Origin: Tannerella sp.
Lineage (GTDB): Bacteria; Bacteroidota; Bacteroidia; Bacteroidales; Tannerellaceae
NCBI GenBank assembly: GCA_031261145.1
Contig: JAISJX010000136.1
Span: 1-10,850 of the forward strand
DNA length: 10,850 bases
Reading direction: 5' to 3'
Part shown: piece after piece, positions 1 to 7,494 of the stretch
How positions within the stretch are numbered: position 1 is the stretch's first letter
Layout of the letters: every line of letters begins with the position of its first letter
Notes under the pieces: generated by a model
What the model saw: the letters and a program-made list of their open reading frames with translations, nothing else
Told to the model about the DNA's origin: nothing
Databases searched by the model: none
Made by a program: the position numbers and the translations under genes

Positions 1-1
1 A

Positions 2-82
2 CCCACGGTTAATAAAGTATGGTCCTTGCAGGACAACTTAATACCTGACAACACGATTGACGACTGTTACTGCCGAAAATGA
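2..82 (+). CDS. Possible 3' end of a gene entering from the left
   Basis: Frame 2 is open from the first base for 26 codons and stops with TGA at 80-82. The other two plus frames stop early, and no long minus-strand frame covers this stretch. The encoded tail ends in TIDDCYCRK and resembles nothing I can name. If real, it is the C-terminus of a plus-strand gene convergent with the FKBP gene. An open run of 26 codons can easily occur by chance, so this is only a candidate. Confidence 0.25.
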   Translation, partial: PTVNKVWSLQDNLIPDNTIDDCYCRK

Positions 83-99
83 AACCATATCGTCTGAAA

Positions 100-122
100 T
101 CCTGCAATTCCAAGCCGCAGGA
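100..122. terminator. Weak hairpin between convergent gene ends
   Basis: TCCTGC (100-105) pairs with GCAGGA (117-122) across an 11-nt loop, in the gap between the possible left-hand gene end and the FKBP stop codon. There is no T-run on either side, so a classical intrinsic terminator is not supported. Its position between convergent ends is the only argument for a termination role. The rest of 83-161 shows nothing recognisable. Confidence 0.2.
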
Positions 123-161
123 GAGAGTTAATCCAACGAGGGGAGATGCCTTGAAACTTCC

Positions 162-767
162 TCAAAATTCATCTACACTGATTACTTTTGTCACTTCCAT
201 TTCGAAAGCCAGCGTCGAATATCCCGGAATACTTCCTTTATCTGCCGTTCCGTATGCCAACTGATATGGAATCCATATTTCCCATTTATCACCTTCGACC
301 ATATATTGCAAGGCTATTGTCCAACCGGTTATTACGGTGCCGTATTCGATGCTTGGTGTATATGTATAGTAGTAGCTGGTTGCAGGATAATAACCGACAG
401 CCCCGCTACTCATGGCTAATTTAAAGGGCAGACCATCATCGAAAAGACTATGATCGAAAACCGTTCCCTTATCAATATTCCGTTCCGGAGCCGGAGCGAC
501 AAACCATCCTTTATAATACGCTTGCACACGGCTTGTGTAATAGATGGGCTTTGTTCCTTTGCCTTTTTCGATTACCTTATAATAGATACTTCCCTGATTG
601 CCGGGCGATTTGATTTCCGTATATTCGGGATTCTGTTTAATCTCGTTGAAAGCCTGTTCGTTTTTCAATCGCCATTCGTCTTCGAAATTGTCATCACTGT
701 CACTGCTGCAGGCGGCGAAACACCAAACAGCTAAAAACATTCCGGTATAAAATCCTATTCTTTTCAT
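162..767 (-). CDS. FKBP-type peptidyl-prolyl cis-trans isomerase lipoprotein
   Basis: This 201-residue protein should catalyse cis-trans isomerisation of Xaa-Pro bonds outside the cytoplasm. A hydrophobic signal peptide ends in FAAC with the lipidated cysteine at C20. The acidic stretch right after it (SSDSDD) resembles the Bacteroidetes lipoprotein export signal, so surface exposure is likely. A helical linker (about 28-55) precedes an FKBP domain (about 60-196). Residues matching the FKBP12 drug/proline pocket are present: Y84 or Y85, F104-D105, F115, V145-I146, W149, Y172 and F188, so it is probably active. A Tyr-rich insertion of about 20 residues (roughly 121-142) lies between the PFKL strand and VITGW. 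The gene follows glyS by 22 nt on the same strand and is probably co-transcribed with it. The family is clear; the client proteins are unknown. Confidence 0.9.
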   Translation of the reverse strand: MKRIGFYTGMFLAVWCFAACSSDSDDNFEDEWRLKNEQAFNEIKQNPEYTEIKSPGNQGSIYYKVIEKGKGTKPIYYTSRVQAYYKGWFVAPAPERNIDKGTVFDHSLFDDGLPFKLAMSSGAVGYYPATSYYYTYTPSIEYGTVITGWTIALQYMVEGDKWEIWIPYQLAYGTADKGSIPGYSTLAFEMEVTKVISVDEF

Positions 768-789
768 CTAATATACTTTTTATATCAAC

Positions 790-2331
790 TTACTGTAATT
801 TATACAGTAACTCCTTCATGCTCACTTTTTCGGCAATAATGCCATGCAGTTTGTCGATGCTGACCCGTTCCTGCTCCATGGTGTCACGGAAACGGATGGT
901 GACGCACTGATCCTTTAATGTATCGTGATCGATGGTGACACAGTAAGGCGTTCCGATGGCGTCCTGACGACGGTATCGCTTCCCGATCGAGTCTTTTTCG
1001 TCGTACTGGCAGCGGAAGTCAAACCGCAACAGGTTCATGATTTCTTCCGCTTTTTCAGGCAGTCCGTCTTTGCGTACTAACGGCAAAACGGCCAATTTGA
1101 CCGGCGCCAATACGGGCGGCAGTTTCAGGATGACGCGCGTCTCGCCGTCGTCGAGGGTTTCTTCGCAGTACGTGCCGGCTAAAACGCTGAGGAACATGCG
1201 ATCCACACCAATGGACGTTTCAATCACATAGGGCGTATAGCTCTTATTCTGTTCGGGATCGAAATATTGTATTTTCTTCCCGGAATATTTCTCGTGCTGG
1301 CTCAGGTCGAAGTCGGTGCGGCTGTGGATGCCTTCTACTTCCTTGAAACCGAAAGGCATTTCAAATTCGATGTCCGTTGCGGCATTGGCGTAATGAGCGA
1401 GCTTATCGTGGTCGTGGAAACGGTATTTTGCGTCGCCCAGACCGAGCGCCCGATGCCATTTCATACGGGTCTCTTTCCATTTTTTGAACCAGTCGAGTTC
1501 TTCGCCCGGACGTACAAAAAATTGCATCTCCATCTGTTCAAATTCACGCATACGGAAGATGAACTGGCGGGCTACAATCTCGTTGCGGAAGGCTTTCCCG
1601 ATTTGTGCGATACCGAACGGAATCTTCATGCGGCCGGTTTTTTGCACATTCAGGAAATTGACAAAGATACCTTGCGCCGTTTCGGGGCGCAGATAGATTT
1701 TCAGCGAGCTGTCGGCTGTCGAACCCATATCGGTGGAGAACATCAGATTGAACTGGCGTACATCCGTCCAGTTGCGTGTGCCGGAAATCGGGCAGACAAT
1801 CTCGCAATCCAAAATCAGTTGGCGGAGCGCTTCGAGGTCGGAATCGTTCAGCGCTTTCACGAAACGGGCGTGCACCTCGTCGCGTTTGGCCTGGTTTTCA
1901 AGTACGCGCGGGTTGGTGGTGCGGAATTGTTGCTCGTCGAACGCCTCGCCGAAACGTTTGGCGGCTTTCTCGACTTCCTTGTTTATCTTGTCGTCGATTT
2001 TGGCCAGATAGTCTTCGACCAGCACGTCGGCGCGGTAGCGTTTCTTACTGTCCTTGTTGTCAATCAACGGGTCGTTGAACGCATCGACATGTCCGGACGC
2101 TTTCCAGATAGTCGGGTGCATAAAGATGGCGGAGTCGATTCCCACGATGTTCCCGTTCAACAGGGTCATGCTGTCCCACCAGTATTTTTTAATGTTATTT
2201 TTCAGTTCCACACCGTTTTGCCCGTAATCATAGACGGCTCCCAGACCGTCGTAAATTTCGGAGGAGGGGAATACAAATCCGTATTCCTTACAGTGGGAAA
2301 TCAACTTCTTAAATACATCTTCTTGTGCCAT
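790..2331 (-). CDS. glyS: Glycyl-tRNA synthetase (single-chain, class II)
   Basis: Attaches glycine to tRNA-Gly in the cytoplasm. The 513-residue chain is the dimeric alpha2-type enzyme, not the two-subunit glyQ/glyS type. Class II motifs are visible: WKASGH at 76-81 (motif 1 region), the motif 2 arginine region AFRNE at 247-251, and motif 3 with ETSIGVDR at 371-378. The C-terminal part (about 405-510) is the anticodon-binding domain, beginning PPVLAPVKLAVLP. The frame is open 17 codons further upstream, but I chose the ATG at 2331: the protein then starts MAQEDVFKKLISHCKEYGF, as in the family, and the upstream extension overlaps a likely promoter (2360-2367). It is followed by the FKBP gene after 22 nt. 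No key residue appears to be missing. Confidence 0.97.
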   Translation of the reverse strand: MAQEDVFKKLISHCKEYGFVFPSSEIYDGLGAVYDYGQNGVELKNNIKKYWWDSMTLLNGNIVGIDSAIFMHPTIWKASGHVDAFNDPLIDNKDSKKRYRADVLVEDYLAKIDDKINKEVEKAAKRFGEAFDEQQFRTTNPRVLENQAKRDEVHARFVKALNDSDLEALRQLILDCEIVCPISGTRNWTDVRQFNLMFSTDMGSTADSSLKIYLRPETAQGIFVNFLNVQKTGRMKIPFGIAQIGKAFRNEIVARQFIFRMREFEQMEMQFFVRPGEELDWFKKWKETRMKWHRALGLGDAKYRFHDHDKLAHYANAATDIEFEMPFGFKEVEGIHSRTDFDLSQHEKYSGKKIQYFDPEQNKSYTPYVIETSIGVDRMFLSVLAGTYCEETLDDGETRVILKLPPVLAPVKLAVLPLVRKDGLPEKAEEIMNLLRFDFRCQYDEKDSIGKRYRRQDAIGTPYCVTIDHDTLKDQCVTIRFRDTMEQERVSIDKLHGIIAEKVSMKELLYKLQ

Positions 2332-2359
2332 AAGCCTTTTTTTATTTTTTTGGAGTGTG

Positions 2360-2367
2360 CAAAGTAA
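2360..2367 (-). promoter_or_regulatory. Candidate -7 promoter element for glyS
   Basis: Read on the minus strand this is TTACTTTG, one base off the Bacteroidetes TAnnTTTG consensus, in an AT-rich gap between the upstream lipoprotein stop and the glyS start. The G lies 28 nt before the chosen ATG, close to the 27 nt seen for the CCA-transferase promoter. No well-spaced TTG is present at -33 (the closest usable one is 23 nt away), so this is tentative. Confidence 0.4.
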
Positions 2368-2413
2368 ATGATTTTTTTGCAAATTCCGCGCAATTTAGCG
2401 TTTATTATATTTC

Positions 2414-3265
2414 TTATTGTCCTTCCATTTTGCTGTTCAGGTAGAGAATCCGCTTGGTAGCCCTCTCCTTTTCAATCCGCATGGCTTCTATATCGTTGAG
2501 TACGACGGCCAAATCGCAGGTAGCCCGTATCGCTTTTTTGTCGTTCTCGGTCAGGTAAATAGAATAGGCCGTTCCGCCGGTGTATTCGGCTTTGATGCGC
2601 GTCTTGTCGTCGGCGCCATAAACCAAGTTCACGGCTTCGATACATTTTTCGCCTTTGTAAGTGACTGCTTCGGTCGTATTCCCTTCGTCTTTAAACCGGT
2701 AGTTCATCCCGCCATCGTAGGGAACCGTAGCGGTTTCGGCATACGTTCCGTTCGGTGCGCTCAGCTTCAGCCCGGTGTGATTGAGCGGGCGGCCGCCGAA
2801 ATAGACGCTGGATAAGTAAAGTTCGCCTTTCTCGTCCACTCCGCAACGGATGTAACTGCGCTCAACGTTTCGCTCAACGACCTGCTGTTTCCAGATATAG
2901 TTTCCGAGGTCCTCATAGTTGGAATCTTTTTCAAAGACAAATCCTTTTTTCAGGCTCTCGACTTCTTCCAGACGGATGGGCGTCATACTGTCGCAATAGG
3001 CGATATTTCGCTCGCATTCACTTCGTTCCGTCAGTCTCATCAGGGCTAAGGATTCCCTCAGGACTTCCACTTCCCGCGGATAAAGCAGCCGAATCGTGTC
3101 GATAGCGTTTTTGGTAGCGGCATATTGCTGATTCTCATAGAGCATCCTGGCGGCTTCCAGATGCTCGCGCGCCTTTTTCGTTTTTCCCCCGCAACCGGCC
3201 AGAAGCAAAATGCCCAGGAACCAGACGGATACGCTCTTTAATTGATATACACTGTTTATATTCAT
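2414..3265 (-). CDS. Putative lipoprotein of unknown function
   Basis: A 283-residue predicted lipoprotein that I cannot assign to a named family. The N-terminus has a signal peptide ending in the lipobox LAGC with C25 as the lipidation site, followed by GGKTKK rather than an acidic export signal, so periplasm-facing anchoring is more likely. Residues about 30-80 are helical and charged (KAREHLEAARMLYENQQY), reminiscent of one TPR-like helical pair. Residues about 120-250 look beta-rich, with repeated Gly/Tyr/Thr strands, and a final charged helix follows (about 250-280). It lies 82 nt upstream of the glyS start on the same strand and has its own probable promoter. It may be transcribed into glyS, but glyS also has a candidate promoter. 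The function is open. Confidence 0.85.
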   Translation of the reverse strand: MNINSVYQLKSVSVWFLGILLLAGCGGKTKKAREHLEAARMLYENQQYAATKNAIDTIRLLYPREVEVLRESLALMRLTERSECERNIAYCDSMTPIRLEEVESLKKGFVFEKDSNYEDLGNYIWKQQVVERNVERSYIRCGVDEKGELYLSSVYFGGRPLNHTGLKLSAPNGTYAETATVPYDGGMNYRFKDEGNTTEAVTYKGEKCIEAVNLVYGADDKTRIKAEYTGGTAYSIYLTENDKKAIRATCDLAVVLNDIEAMRIEKERATKRILYLNSKMEGQ

Positions 3266-3307
3266 ACGATTTTTCTTGAATCTATTTCGTTCGTTCTATC
3301 TTTTCTG

Positions 3308-3315
3308 CAAAGATA
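3308..3315 (-). promoter_or_regulatory. -7 promoter element for the lipoprotein gene
   Basis: On the minus strand this reads TATCTTTG, a full match to TAnnTTTG, 42 nt before the lipoprotein ATG. A TTTG on the same strand (3339-3342) lies 23 nt upstream, slightly more than the usual 19-21 nt. The element also forms one arm of an inverted repeat (TATCTTT 3297-3303, AAAGATA 3309-3315), which would straddle the transcription start. Confidence 0.55.
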
Positions 3316-3415
3316 ACACTTTTTTTTATTACTCACACCAAACGACATAGAGCCGAAAATCTGCGAATAAAAAAAATGAAGAAGAATTGCATTTTTTTCA
3401 GAAAGCAATTATCTT

Positions 3416-3423
3416 TATCTTTG
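3416..3423 (+). promoter_or_regulatory. -7 promoter element for the CCA-transferase gene
   Basis: TATCTTTG is a full match to the Bacteroidetes TAnnTTTG element and ends 27 nt before the ATG at 3451. Transcription would therefore start inside the in-frame upstream extension (from 3376), which rules out the longer start. The nearest TTG (3387-3389) is 26 nt away, so the -33 box is poor. Confidence 0.6.
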
Positions 3424-3450
3424 CACTCTCAAAAAAAGAGGCAAAGCGAG

Positions 3451-4881
3451 ATGTATTTGAATGAACAAGAGATAACCGGTCATTTGACCAAGCCTGTGTT
3501 TCATGTAATTATGAAGGCTGCTGATGAATTAGGTCAGGAGACGTATGTGATTGGCGGCTTCGTACGCGATATATTTATGTATCGTCCGTCCAAGGATATA
3601 GATGTGGTTACGGTGGGTAGCGGCATTGAACTGGCGCAGTTGGTTGCGCGGAAACTGGGGCGGAAGGCGCACCTGTCGGTTTTTAAGAATTTCGGGACGG
3701 CGCAGGTGAAATCCGGTGATACGGAATTGGAATTTGTCGGCGCTCGGAAAGAGTCGTATCATCGCGACAGCCGTAAACCCATTGTAGAGAACGGCACGTT
3801 GGAGGATGACCAGAATCGCAGGGATTTTACGATTAATGCGATGGCATTATGCCTGAATAAAAGCCGGTTCGGAGAGTTAGTCGATCCTTTTGACGGATTA
3901 AGCGACATCGAAAACCTGCGGATTGTCACGCCGTTGGATCCGGATATCACCTTCAGCGACGATCCGCTTCGGATGATGCGCGCCGTTCGTTTTGCTTCGC
4001 AATTGGGATTTTTCATCGATCCGGATACCTTTGATGCGATTGTCCGTAATAAACAGCGCATTGAGATTATTTCAAAGGAGCGTATTGTGGACGAACTGAA
4101 TAAGATTGTGTTGTCGCCCAAGCCCTCTGTCGGTTTTGAATTGCTGGATGCCTGCGGGCTGTTGGAGCTGATTTTGCCGGAGTTATGCGCCCTGAAAGGA
4201 GTGGAAACGAAAGAGGGTATCGGGCATAAGGAAAATTTCGCCCACACGCTGATGGTGTTAGACCGGTTGAGTAAAACGACGGACGACCTCTGGCTTCGTT
4301 GGAGCGCGATTTTCCATGATATAGCGAAACCGGTTACGAAGCGGTTTGATAACCGGCTGGGATGGACGTTCCACAGTCATAATATCGTCGGGGAGAAGAT
4401 GATTCCCGGCATTTTTCGCCGGTTGAAGATGCCGATGAACGAAAAGATGAAGTATGTCCAGAAGTTGGTGACCCTGCACATGCGTCCGATTGCGCTGGTC
4501 GATGAGGAGGTGACGGATTCGGCCATCCGCCGTTTGCTGTTCGACGCCGGGGATGATATTGACGACCTGATGAAGCTGTGCGAGGCCGATATAACCAGTA
4601 AAAACCCGGATAAAGTGCGGCGTTTTTTGAATAATTTCCGCTTGGTGCGCGAGAAGCTGGTACAGATTGAAGATAAAGATCGCGTGCGGAACTTCCAGCC
4701 TCCCGTCTCCGGCGAAGAAATCATGACTACGTTCGGATTATCGCCCTCGCGACCCGTAGGCGTCCTGAAAGAAGCGATTAAAAACGCCATCCTCGACGGC
4801 GTCATTCCCAACGAATATGAGGCCGCTATTCAATATATGTACGAAAAAGCGGCAGGAATGGGGTTGAAAAAGAAAGCGTAA
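3451..4881 (+). CDS. cca: CCA tRNA nucleotidyltransferase with HD domain
   Basis: Adds or repairs the 3'-CCA end of tRNAs in the cytoplasm. The 476-residue protein shows class II nucleotidyltransferase signatures: GGFVRD at 35-40, the metal-binding DID at 49-51, the RRDFTINA motif at 123-130, [13 protein letters not shown] at 170-182 and the ERIVDE motif at 210-215. An HD phosphohydrolase domain follows (about 262-400), with H265, H289-D290 and later histidines H308, H310 and H343. I chose ATG 3451 because a consensus promoter element sits just upstream and the 25-residue in-frame extension is low-complexity and basic. Class II poly(A) polymerases share these motifs, so CCA specificity is inferred; in this phylum such HD-containing proteins are generally taken as CCA enzymes. 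It is divergent from the lipoprotein gene and apparently monocistronic. Confidence 0.93.
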   Translation: MYLNEQEITGHLTKPVFHVIMKAADELGQETYVIGGFVRDIFMYRPSKDIDVVTVGSGIELAQLVARKLGRKAHLSVFKNFGTAQVKSGDTELEFVGARKESYHRDSRKPIVENGTLEDDQNRRDFTINAMALCLNKSRFGELVDPFDGLSDIENLRIVTPLDPDITFSDDPLRMMRAVRFASQLGFFIDPDTFDAIVRNKQRIEIISKERIVDELNKIVLSPKPSVGFELLDACGLLELILPELCALKGVETKEGIGHKENFAHTLMVLDRLSKTTDDLWLRWSAIFHDIAKPVTKRFDNRLGWTFHSHNIVGEKMIPGIFRRLKMPMNEKMKYVQKLVTLHMRPIALVDEEVTDSAIRRLLFDAGDDIDDLMKLCEADITSKNPDKVRRFLNNFRLVREKLVQIEDKDRVRNFQPPVSGEEIMTTFGLSPSRPVGVLKEAIKNAILDGVIPNEYEAAIQYMYEKAAGMGLKKKA

Positions 4882-4909
4882 AAATGTACGGCAAGCAGTA
4901 TCCTGTTTA

Positions 4910-6052
4910 TCAGAACGCCTCAAACCGTTTGTCCGCCGCCTGCTTAATCGCCATACATTCCGCCTCGACCAACCAGCCCGAACGGCAAACGGGCGCCCGG
5001 ACAATCAGGGCGGGCAGTTGGGGACAGGTCTCTTTCAGGTACGAATCCATAACCTGGTAATCGGATATATCCCTTAGATAAACAATCAGATAAACCACAT
5101 CCTCCATTCCGGCGTCCGCTTCGGCCAAAAGCGTTTGGATATTCTCGAACATCCGCCCGGCCTGTTTCACTACATCCATCGGATGCTCAATCCCGCCACG
5201 GTTATTGATGCTTGCCGTACCGGAAATAAAAACATGCCGGCGGTCGCCGTAATGAACCGCCGTACCGCGTTCAAAAGTCACGCCATACTCGCAGGTCGGG
5301 TTCAGATGCGTTGGCGCATAAAGGTATTGGATTTGTCCGGGTTGCAGTCCCTGAACGGCGTACGCATCCATGAAAGCCAGCGTTTGCGGCAGGATATACC
5401 GCCCTTCGATTCCCGTGCTGGCGATAAAATGAGTTTGCGGCGTCAGCCCTTCCCGCTCAAAGCAGGCTTTGCGGGCGGCCACCATTCCAGCATAGTGAAT
5501 ATCCACTCCCTGCACATAAATCCATGTACGGATGCAATGTTTTTCCAGGGTACAACCCTGTGCAGCCAAATGGCGGATGTATTGATTGAAAAAAGCCTCT
5601 GTCTGCGCCGCCTCCCCATTTGCCAGACCGTGCAGTTGCGTATGAAACAGATGGCGGTACGACGCATGTTCCATGACCGTAGCGCCCTGCGAATCTTTCG
5701 ATAAACGCACGCCGGGCGCCAGATACATCCAGATGGCCGCTTTGGTGCCGTTCAGCGGCGGTTGCTCCACAATGGAAACAGCCGTAGCGCCCTGGTTCAG
5801 GTTTAAAAAAGGAACCTGATTGACCGCATCGCTGACAAAATAGCGCTTCCACACCGGCACGGCGTCCGGTAATTGTTTTTGCAACTGTCCCGCCGCCTTT
5901 TCAATCCGCTCAAATTGTGTTTGGGCGCTGCACGCGGCATCCGTCAGCCGGATCATCGCGTGATACTCCGGCAGACCTTCACCGGGAAGAAACGCCCTGA
6001 CTTCCGCTTCGACAGACCATTCCGGCCATATTATCTTTTTATGAATCATCAT
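4910..6052 (-). CDS. Rid-superfamily protein resembling FkbO/Hyg5 chorismatases
   Basis: The 380-residue protein has two halves. The C-terminal part (about 255-370) is a RidA/YjgF-like domain with VFISGTASI, MFENIQTLLAEA, EDVVYLIVYLRD and the ending CRSGWLVEAECMAI. The N-terminal and middle part (about 65-235) carries a second Rid-like fold with IRTWIYVQGVD at 174-184 and ASTGIEGRYI at 211-220. This length and these motifs are typical of the FkbO/Hyg5/XanB2-type chorismatases, which cleave chorismate to dihydroxy-dihydrobenzoate or hydroxybenzoates. The arginine that in RidA deaminases follows PA near the C-terminus is replaced by leucine (PALIV at 347-351), arguing against enamine/imine deaminase activity. 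Two candidate catalytic acids, E363 and E365, lie in WLVEAE. Two adjacent ATGs begin the gene; either could be used. The fold assignment is firm, the substrate is inferred. Confidence 0.75.
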   Translation of the reverse strand: MMIHKKIIWPEWSVEAEVRAFLPGEGLPEYHAMIRLTDAACSAQTQFERIEKAAGQLQKQLPDAVPVWKRYFVSDAVNQVPFLNLNQGATAVSIVEQPPLNGTKAAIWMYLAPGVRLSKDSQGATVMEHASYRHLFHTQLHGLANGEAAQTEAFFNQYIRHLAAQGCTLEKHCIRTWIYVQGVDIHYAGMVAARKACFEREGLTPQTHFIASTGIEGRYILPQTLAFMDAYAVQGLQPGQIQYLYAPTHLNPTCEYGVTFERGTAVHYGDRRHVFISGTASINNRGGIEHPMDVVKQAGRMFENIQTLLAEADAGMEDVVYLIVYLRDISDYQVMDSYLKETCPQLPALIVRAPVCRSGWLVEAECMAIKQAADKRFEAF

Positions 6053-6071
6053 CTAATATTCTTTCCGGGGA

Positions 6072-6102
6072 CAAAAGTAAATATTATAATTCAAAGATTC
6101 AA
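6072..6102 (-). promoter_or_regulatory. Promoter of the chorismatase-like gene
   Basis: On the minus strand, TTG (6100-6102) is followed after 20 nt by TACTTTTG (6072-6079), a full match to TAnnTTTG with good spacing. The -7 G is 20 nt from the ATG at 6052, so the leader is short. The gene therefore probably has its own promoter, even though the preceding gene is on the same strand. Confidence 0.6.
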
Positions 6103-6110
6103 TGATTTCT

Positions 6111-6150
6111 CGCAGATTCCGCAGATTTTAGACGCAGATGGACGCAGATT
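6111..6150. repeat. Fourfold CGCAGAT short repeat
   Basis: CGCAGATT or CGCAGATG occurs four times, starting at 6111, 6120, 6133 and 6143 (steps of 9, 13 and 10 nt), in the gap between the DUF6454-like and chorismatase-like genes. It does not belong to either reading frame. The pattern is reminiscent of dispersed intergenic repeats in Bacteroidetes genomes (from memory, unverified). No protein-binding role can be assigned. Confidence 0.6.
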
Positions 6151-6155
6151 CAAAG

Positions 6156-6186
6156 AATAATTCTCAATTGTCAATTCTGAATTATT
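6156..6186. repeat. AT-rich inverted repeat at the gene end
   Basis: AATAATTC (6156-6163) is an exact inverted match to GAATTATT (6179-6186), with a 15-nt loop containing CAATTG. One arm overlaps the stop codon (6182-6184) of the DUF6454-like gene. It could form a weak hairpin in that transcript, but it has low GC and only a short T-rich tail, so terminator activity is doubtful. Confidence 0.45.
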
Positions 6187-7129
6187 GAACGTCGTATATC
6201 AACAGGACGGCGTTGTTGTCGTCATTTGGGACAAAATAGGCGCGGATACCCTGGGGGGTGATTTCTGCGGCGCAGGGATTGTTGGTGATGATCGTGCCGC
6301 TGACAGGGGCGTATTCCCTCACCGGCAGTTGCAGTACGGGACGGAAATCCCTCAGGTCGATGACCTCCCATCCGCCCAACCGTACCGTGTTTGTCCCGTT
6401 GGAGTAACTCTGCAATCCCGAACAGAGCATCAGCCGGTTACCGAGATACTGCCCGTCCTGGAAAGCCACATACGACGAGCCGCGCGTCACGCCCAACCGC
6501 TCAGGCGGCACATCCGCATTGTCAATCACTCCTTTGGCATTGAACGTCCAGCGGTAGAACTGCCGCGCATCCCAGTTGACGCCTATCAAGGCATGGTCGT
6601 CCGTGTCATGAATCATCGCGCCGATAGAATCGTCGTACGTCATCACTTCTTCCGCCGTCATTGTTTCCGGGTCGAGCCGGTAAATGATGGAAAAACTGTG
6701 CGGTCGATATTCCGTCACCGGTATCCATATAAATTTGCCGTCGTAATCCATTCCACCGGGATGATACGCATCCCCCCGGCCAATCGGCAGGTCGTGAAGC
6801 AGGTTCCCGTCCCTGTCGAACTTGAAGATATGCCCGCGTCCCACTCCGGCGTCCCTGTCCAAGGCGCCCTGCGGAGTGTCATACCGTCGCGGCCATTGCG
6901 TCACTTCCACCGCCGAGAGATAGAAAAATTCGCCAATCTTGACCAATCCCTGCGTATGAAAGGCGTTGAACCGGAGAGGCACCGCATCCACCGGCTTCCA
7001 TTGTGCGCCGGATGCGAGTTTCAGCAGCGGATGCTCCAACGGACAGGTAGCAATGGTTACCTGTGTCGTGACCGCCATTATCAAAAGGAAGACGAACGAA
7101 AAACGTCTCGCCTGTTTATGTACATTCAT
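6182..7129 (-). CDS. Secreted DUF6454-like protein, probable beta-propeller
   Basis: A 315-residue exported protein. The N-terminus has basic residues, a hydrophobic core (FVFLLIMAV) and a probable signal peptidase I site near A27; C29 is not in a convincing lipobox. The mature part has repeated strand-turn-strand blocks with short signatures such as THTQGLV-like FHTQGLVKIGEFFYLSAVEV (about 53-72), GHIFKFDRDGNLLHDLPIG, HPGGMDYDGKFIWIPVTEY and SIIYRLDPETM, the style of six- or seven-bladed propellers that bind ligands or glycans. I recall this pattern as DUF6454; the assignment is by memory and the function is unknown. It starts 12 nt after the stop of the MNT gene on the same strand and shows no good promoter of its own, so co-transcription is possible. 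Confidence 0.75.
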   Translation of the reverse strand: MNVHKQARRFSFVFLLIMAVTTQVTIATCPLEHPLLKLASGAQWKPVDAVPLRFNAFHTQGLVKIGEFFYLSAVEVTQWPRRYDTPQGALDRDAGVGRGHIFKFDRDGNLLHDLPIGRGDAYHPGGMDYDGKFIWIPVTEYRPHSFSIIYRLDPETMTAEEVMTYDDSIGAMIHDTDDHALIGVNWDARQFYRWTFNAKGVIDNADVPPERLGVTRGSSYVAFQDGQYLGNRLMLCSGLQSYSNGTNTVRLGGWEVIDLRDFRPVLQLPVREYAPVSGTIITNNPCAAEITPQGIRAYFVPNDDNNAVLLIYDVQ

Positions 7130-7141
7130 AACTGTCCAATT

Positions 7142-7456
7142 TTATATTTCCACTCCGGTACGTTGAATCTCGTCAAGGAAACCGGCATAGTCGGTGTCAC
7201 GTGCAATCAAGACCGGTTCAATGCGAGAATCTATCTGTCCCCGTAATTTCCAAAGCAAGGGTTCCGTCTTGAAAAAATCATAATCATCACCTAAATGTTC
7301 TACGACTAATGCTACATCAATGTCGCTGTGTTCGCGAGGCGTCCCTTTGGCATACGAACCAAAAAGCCAAAACTGGTTTATCTTTATCGGAAAGGAACTG
7401 TTTACCAAATCCCGGTATGCTTTTACCTTATCTATAATAATTTCTCTTTTATCCAT
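7142..7456 (-). CDS. MNT-type minimal nucleotidyltransferase
   Basis: A 104-residue protein of the DNA polymerase beta-like minimal nucleotidyltransferase group. The signature GSYAKGTPREHSDID (33-47) gives the glycine-serine nucleotide-binding turn and the two metal-binding aspartates D45 and D47; E80 in RIEPVLI is the likely third acidic residue. All catalytic positions are therefore present and the length is normal. Such proteins are usually paired with a HEPN-domain RNase and act as antitoxins, often by adding AMP to the HEPN protein. No HEPN gene is visible on either side: downstream is the DUF6454-like gene and upstream only repeats. It has a well-formed promoter of its own, so it appears to be an expressed orphan. 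Its target is unknown. Confidence 0.85.
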   Translation of the reverse strand: MDKREIIIDKVKAYRDLVNSSFPIKINQFWLFGSYAKGTPREHSDIDVALVVEHLGDDYDFFKTEPLLWKLRGQIDSRIEPVLIARDTDYAGFLDEIQRTGVEI

Positions 7457-7494
7457 TGTTGCAGATTTTTTGTTTGTTCCAGTATTTCTTTGGG

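Noticed and set aside
1267..2367. 366-codon plus-strand open frame opposite glyS
   Set aside because: It lies wholly antisense to glycyl-tRNA synthetase, whose class II motifs are unmistakable; the antisense translation has no recognisable domain.
3376..3450. N-terminal extension of the CCA transferase
   Set aside because: A full-match promoter element lies inside it, and the conserved protein begins at the ATG at 3451.
4882..4909. Bidirectional terminator between the convergent CCA-transferase and chorismatase-like genes
   Set aside because: The 28-nt gap has no convincing stem or T-run.
5135..5704. 189-codon plus-strand frame inside the chorismatase-like gene
   Set aside because: It is antisense to conserved Rid-domain motifs and shows no family signature of its own.
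6111..6150. CRISPR-like array
   Set aside because: The units are only 8 nt with 1-5 nt spacers, far from CRISPR repeat and spacer sizes, and no cas gene is near.
6185..7246. 353-codon plus-strand open frame opposite the DUF6454-like gene
   Set aside because: It runs antisense across two genes with a signal peptide and clear motifs; its translation is Arg/Val/His-rich with no domain pattern.
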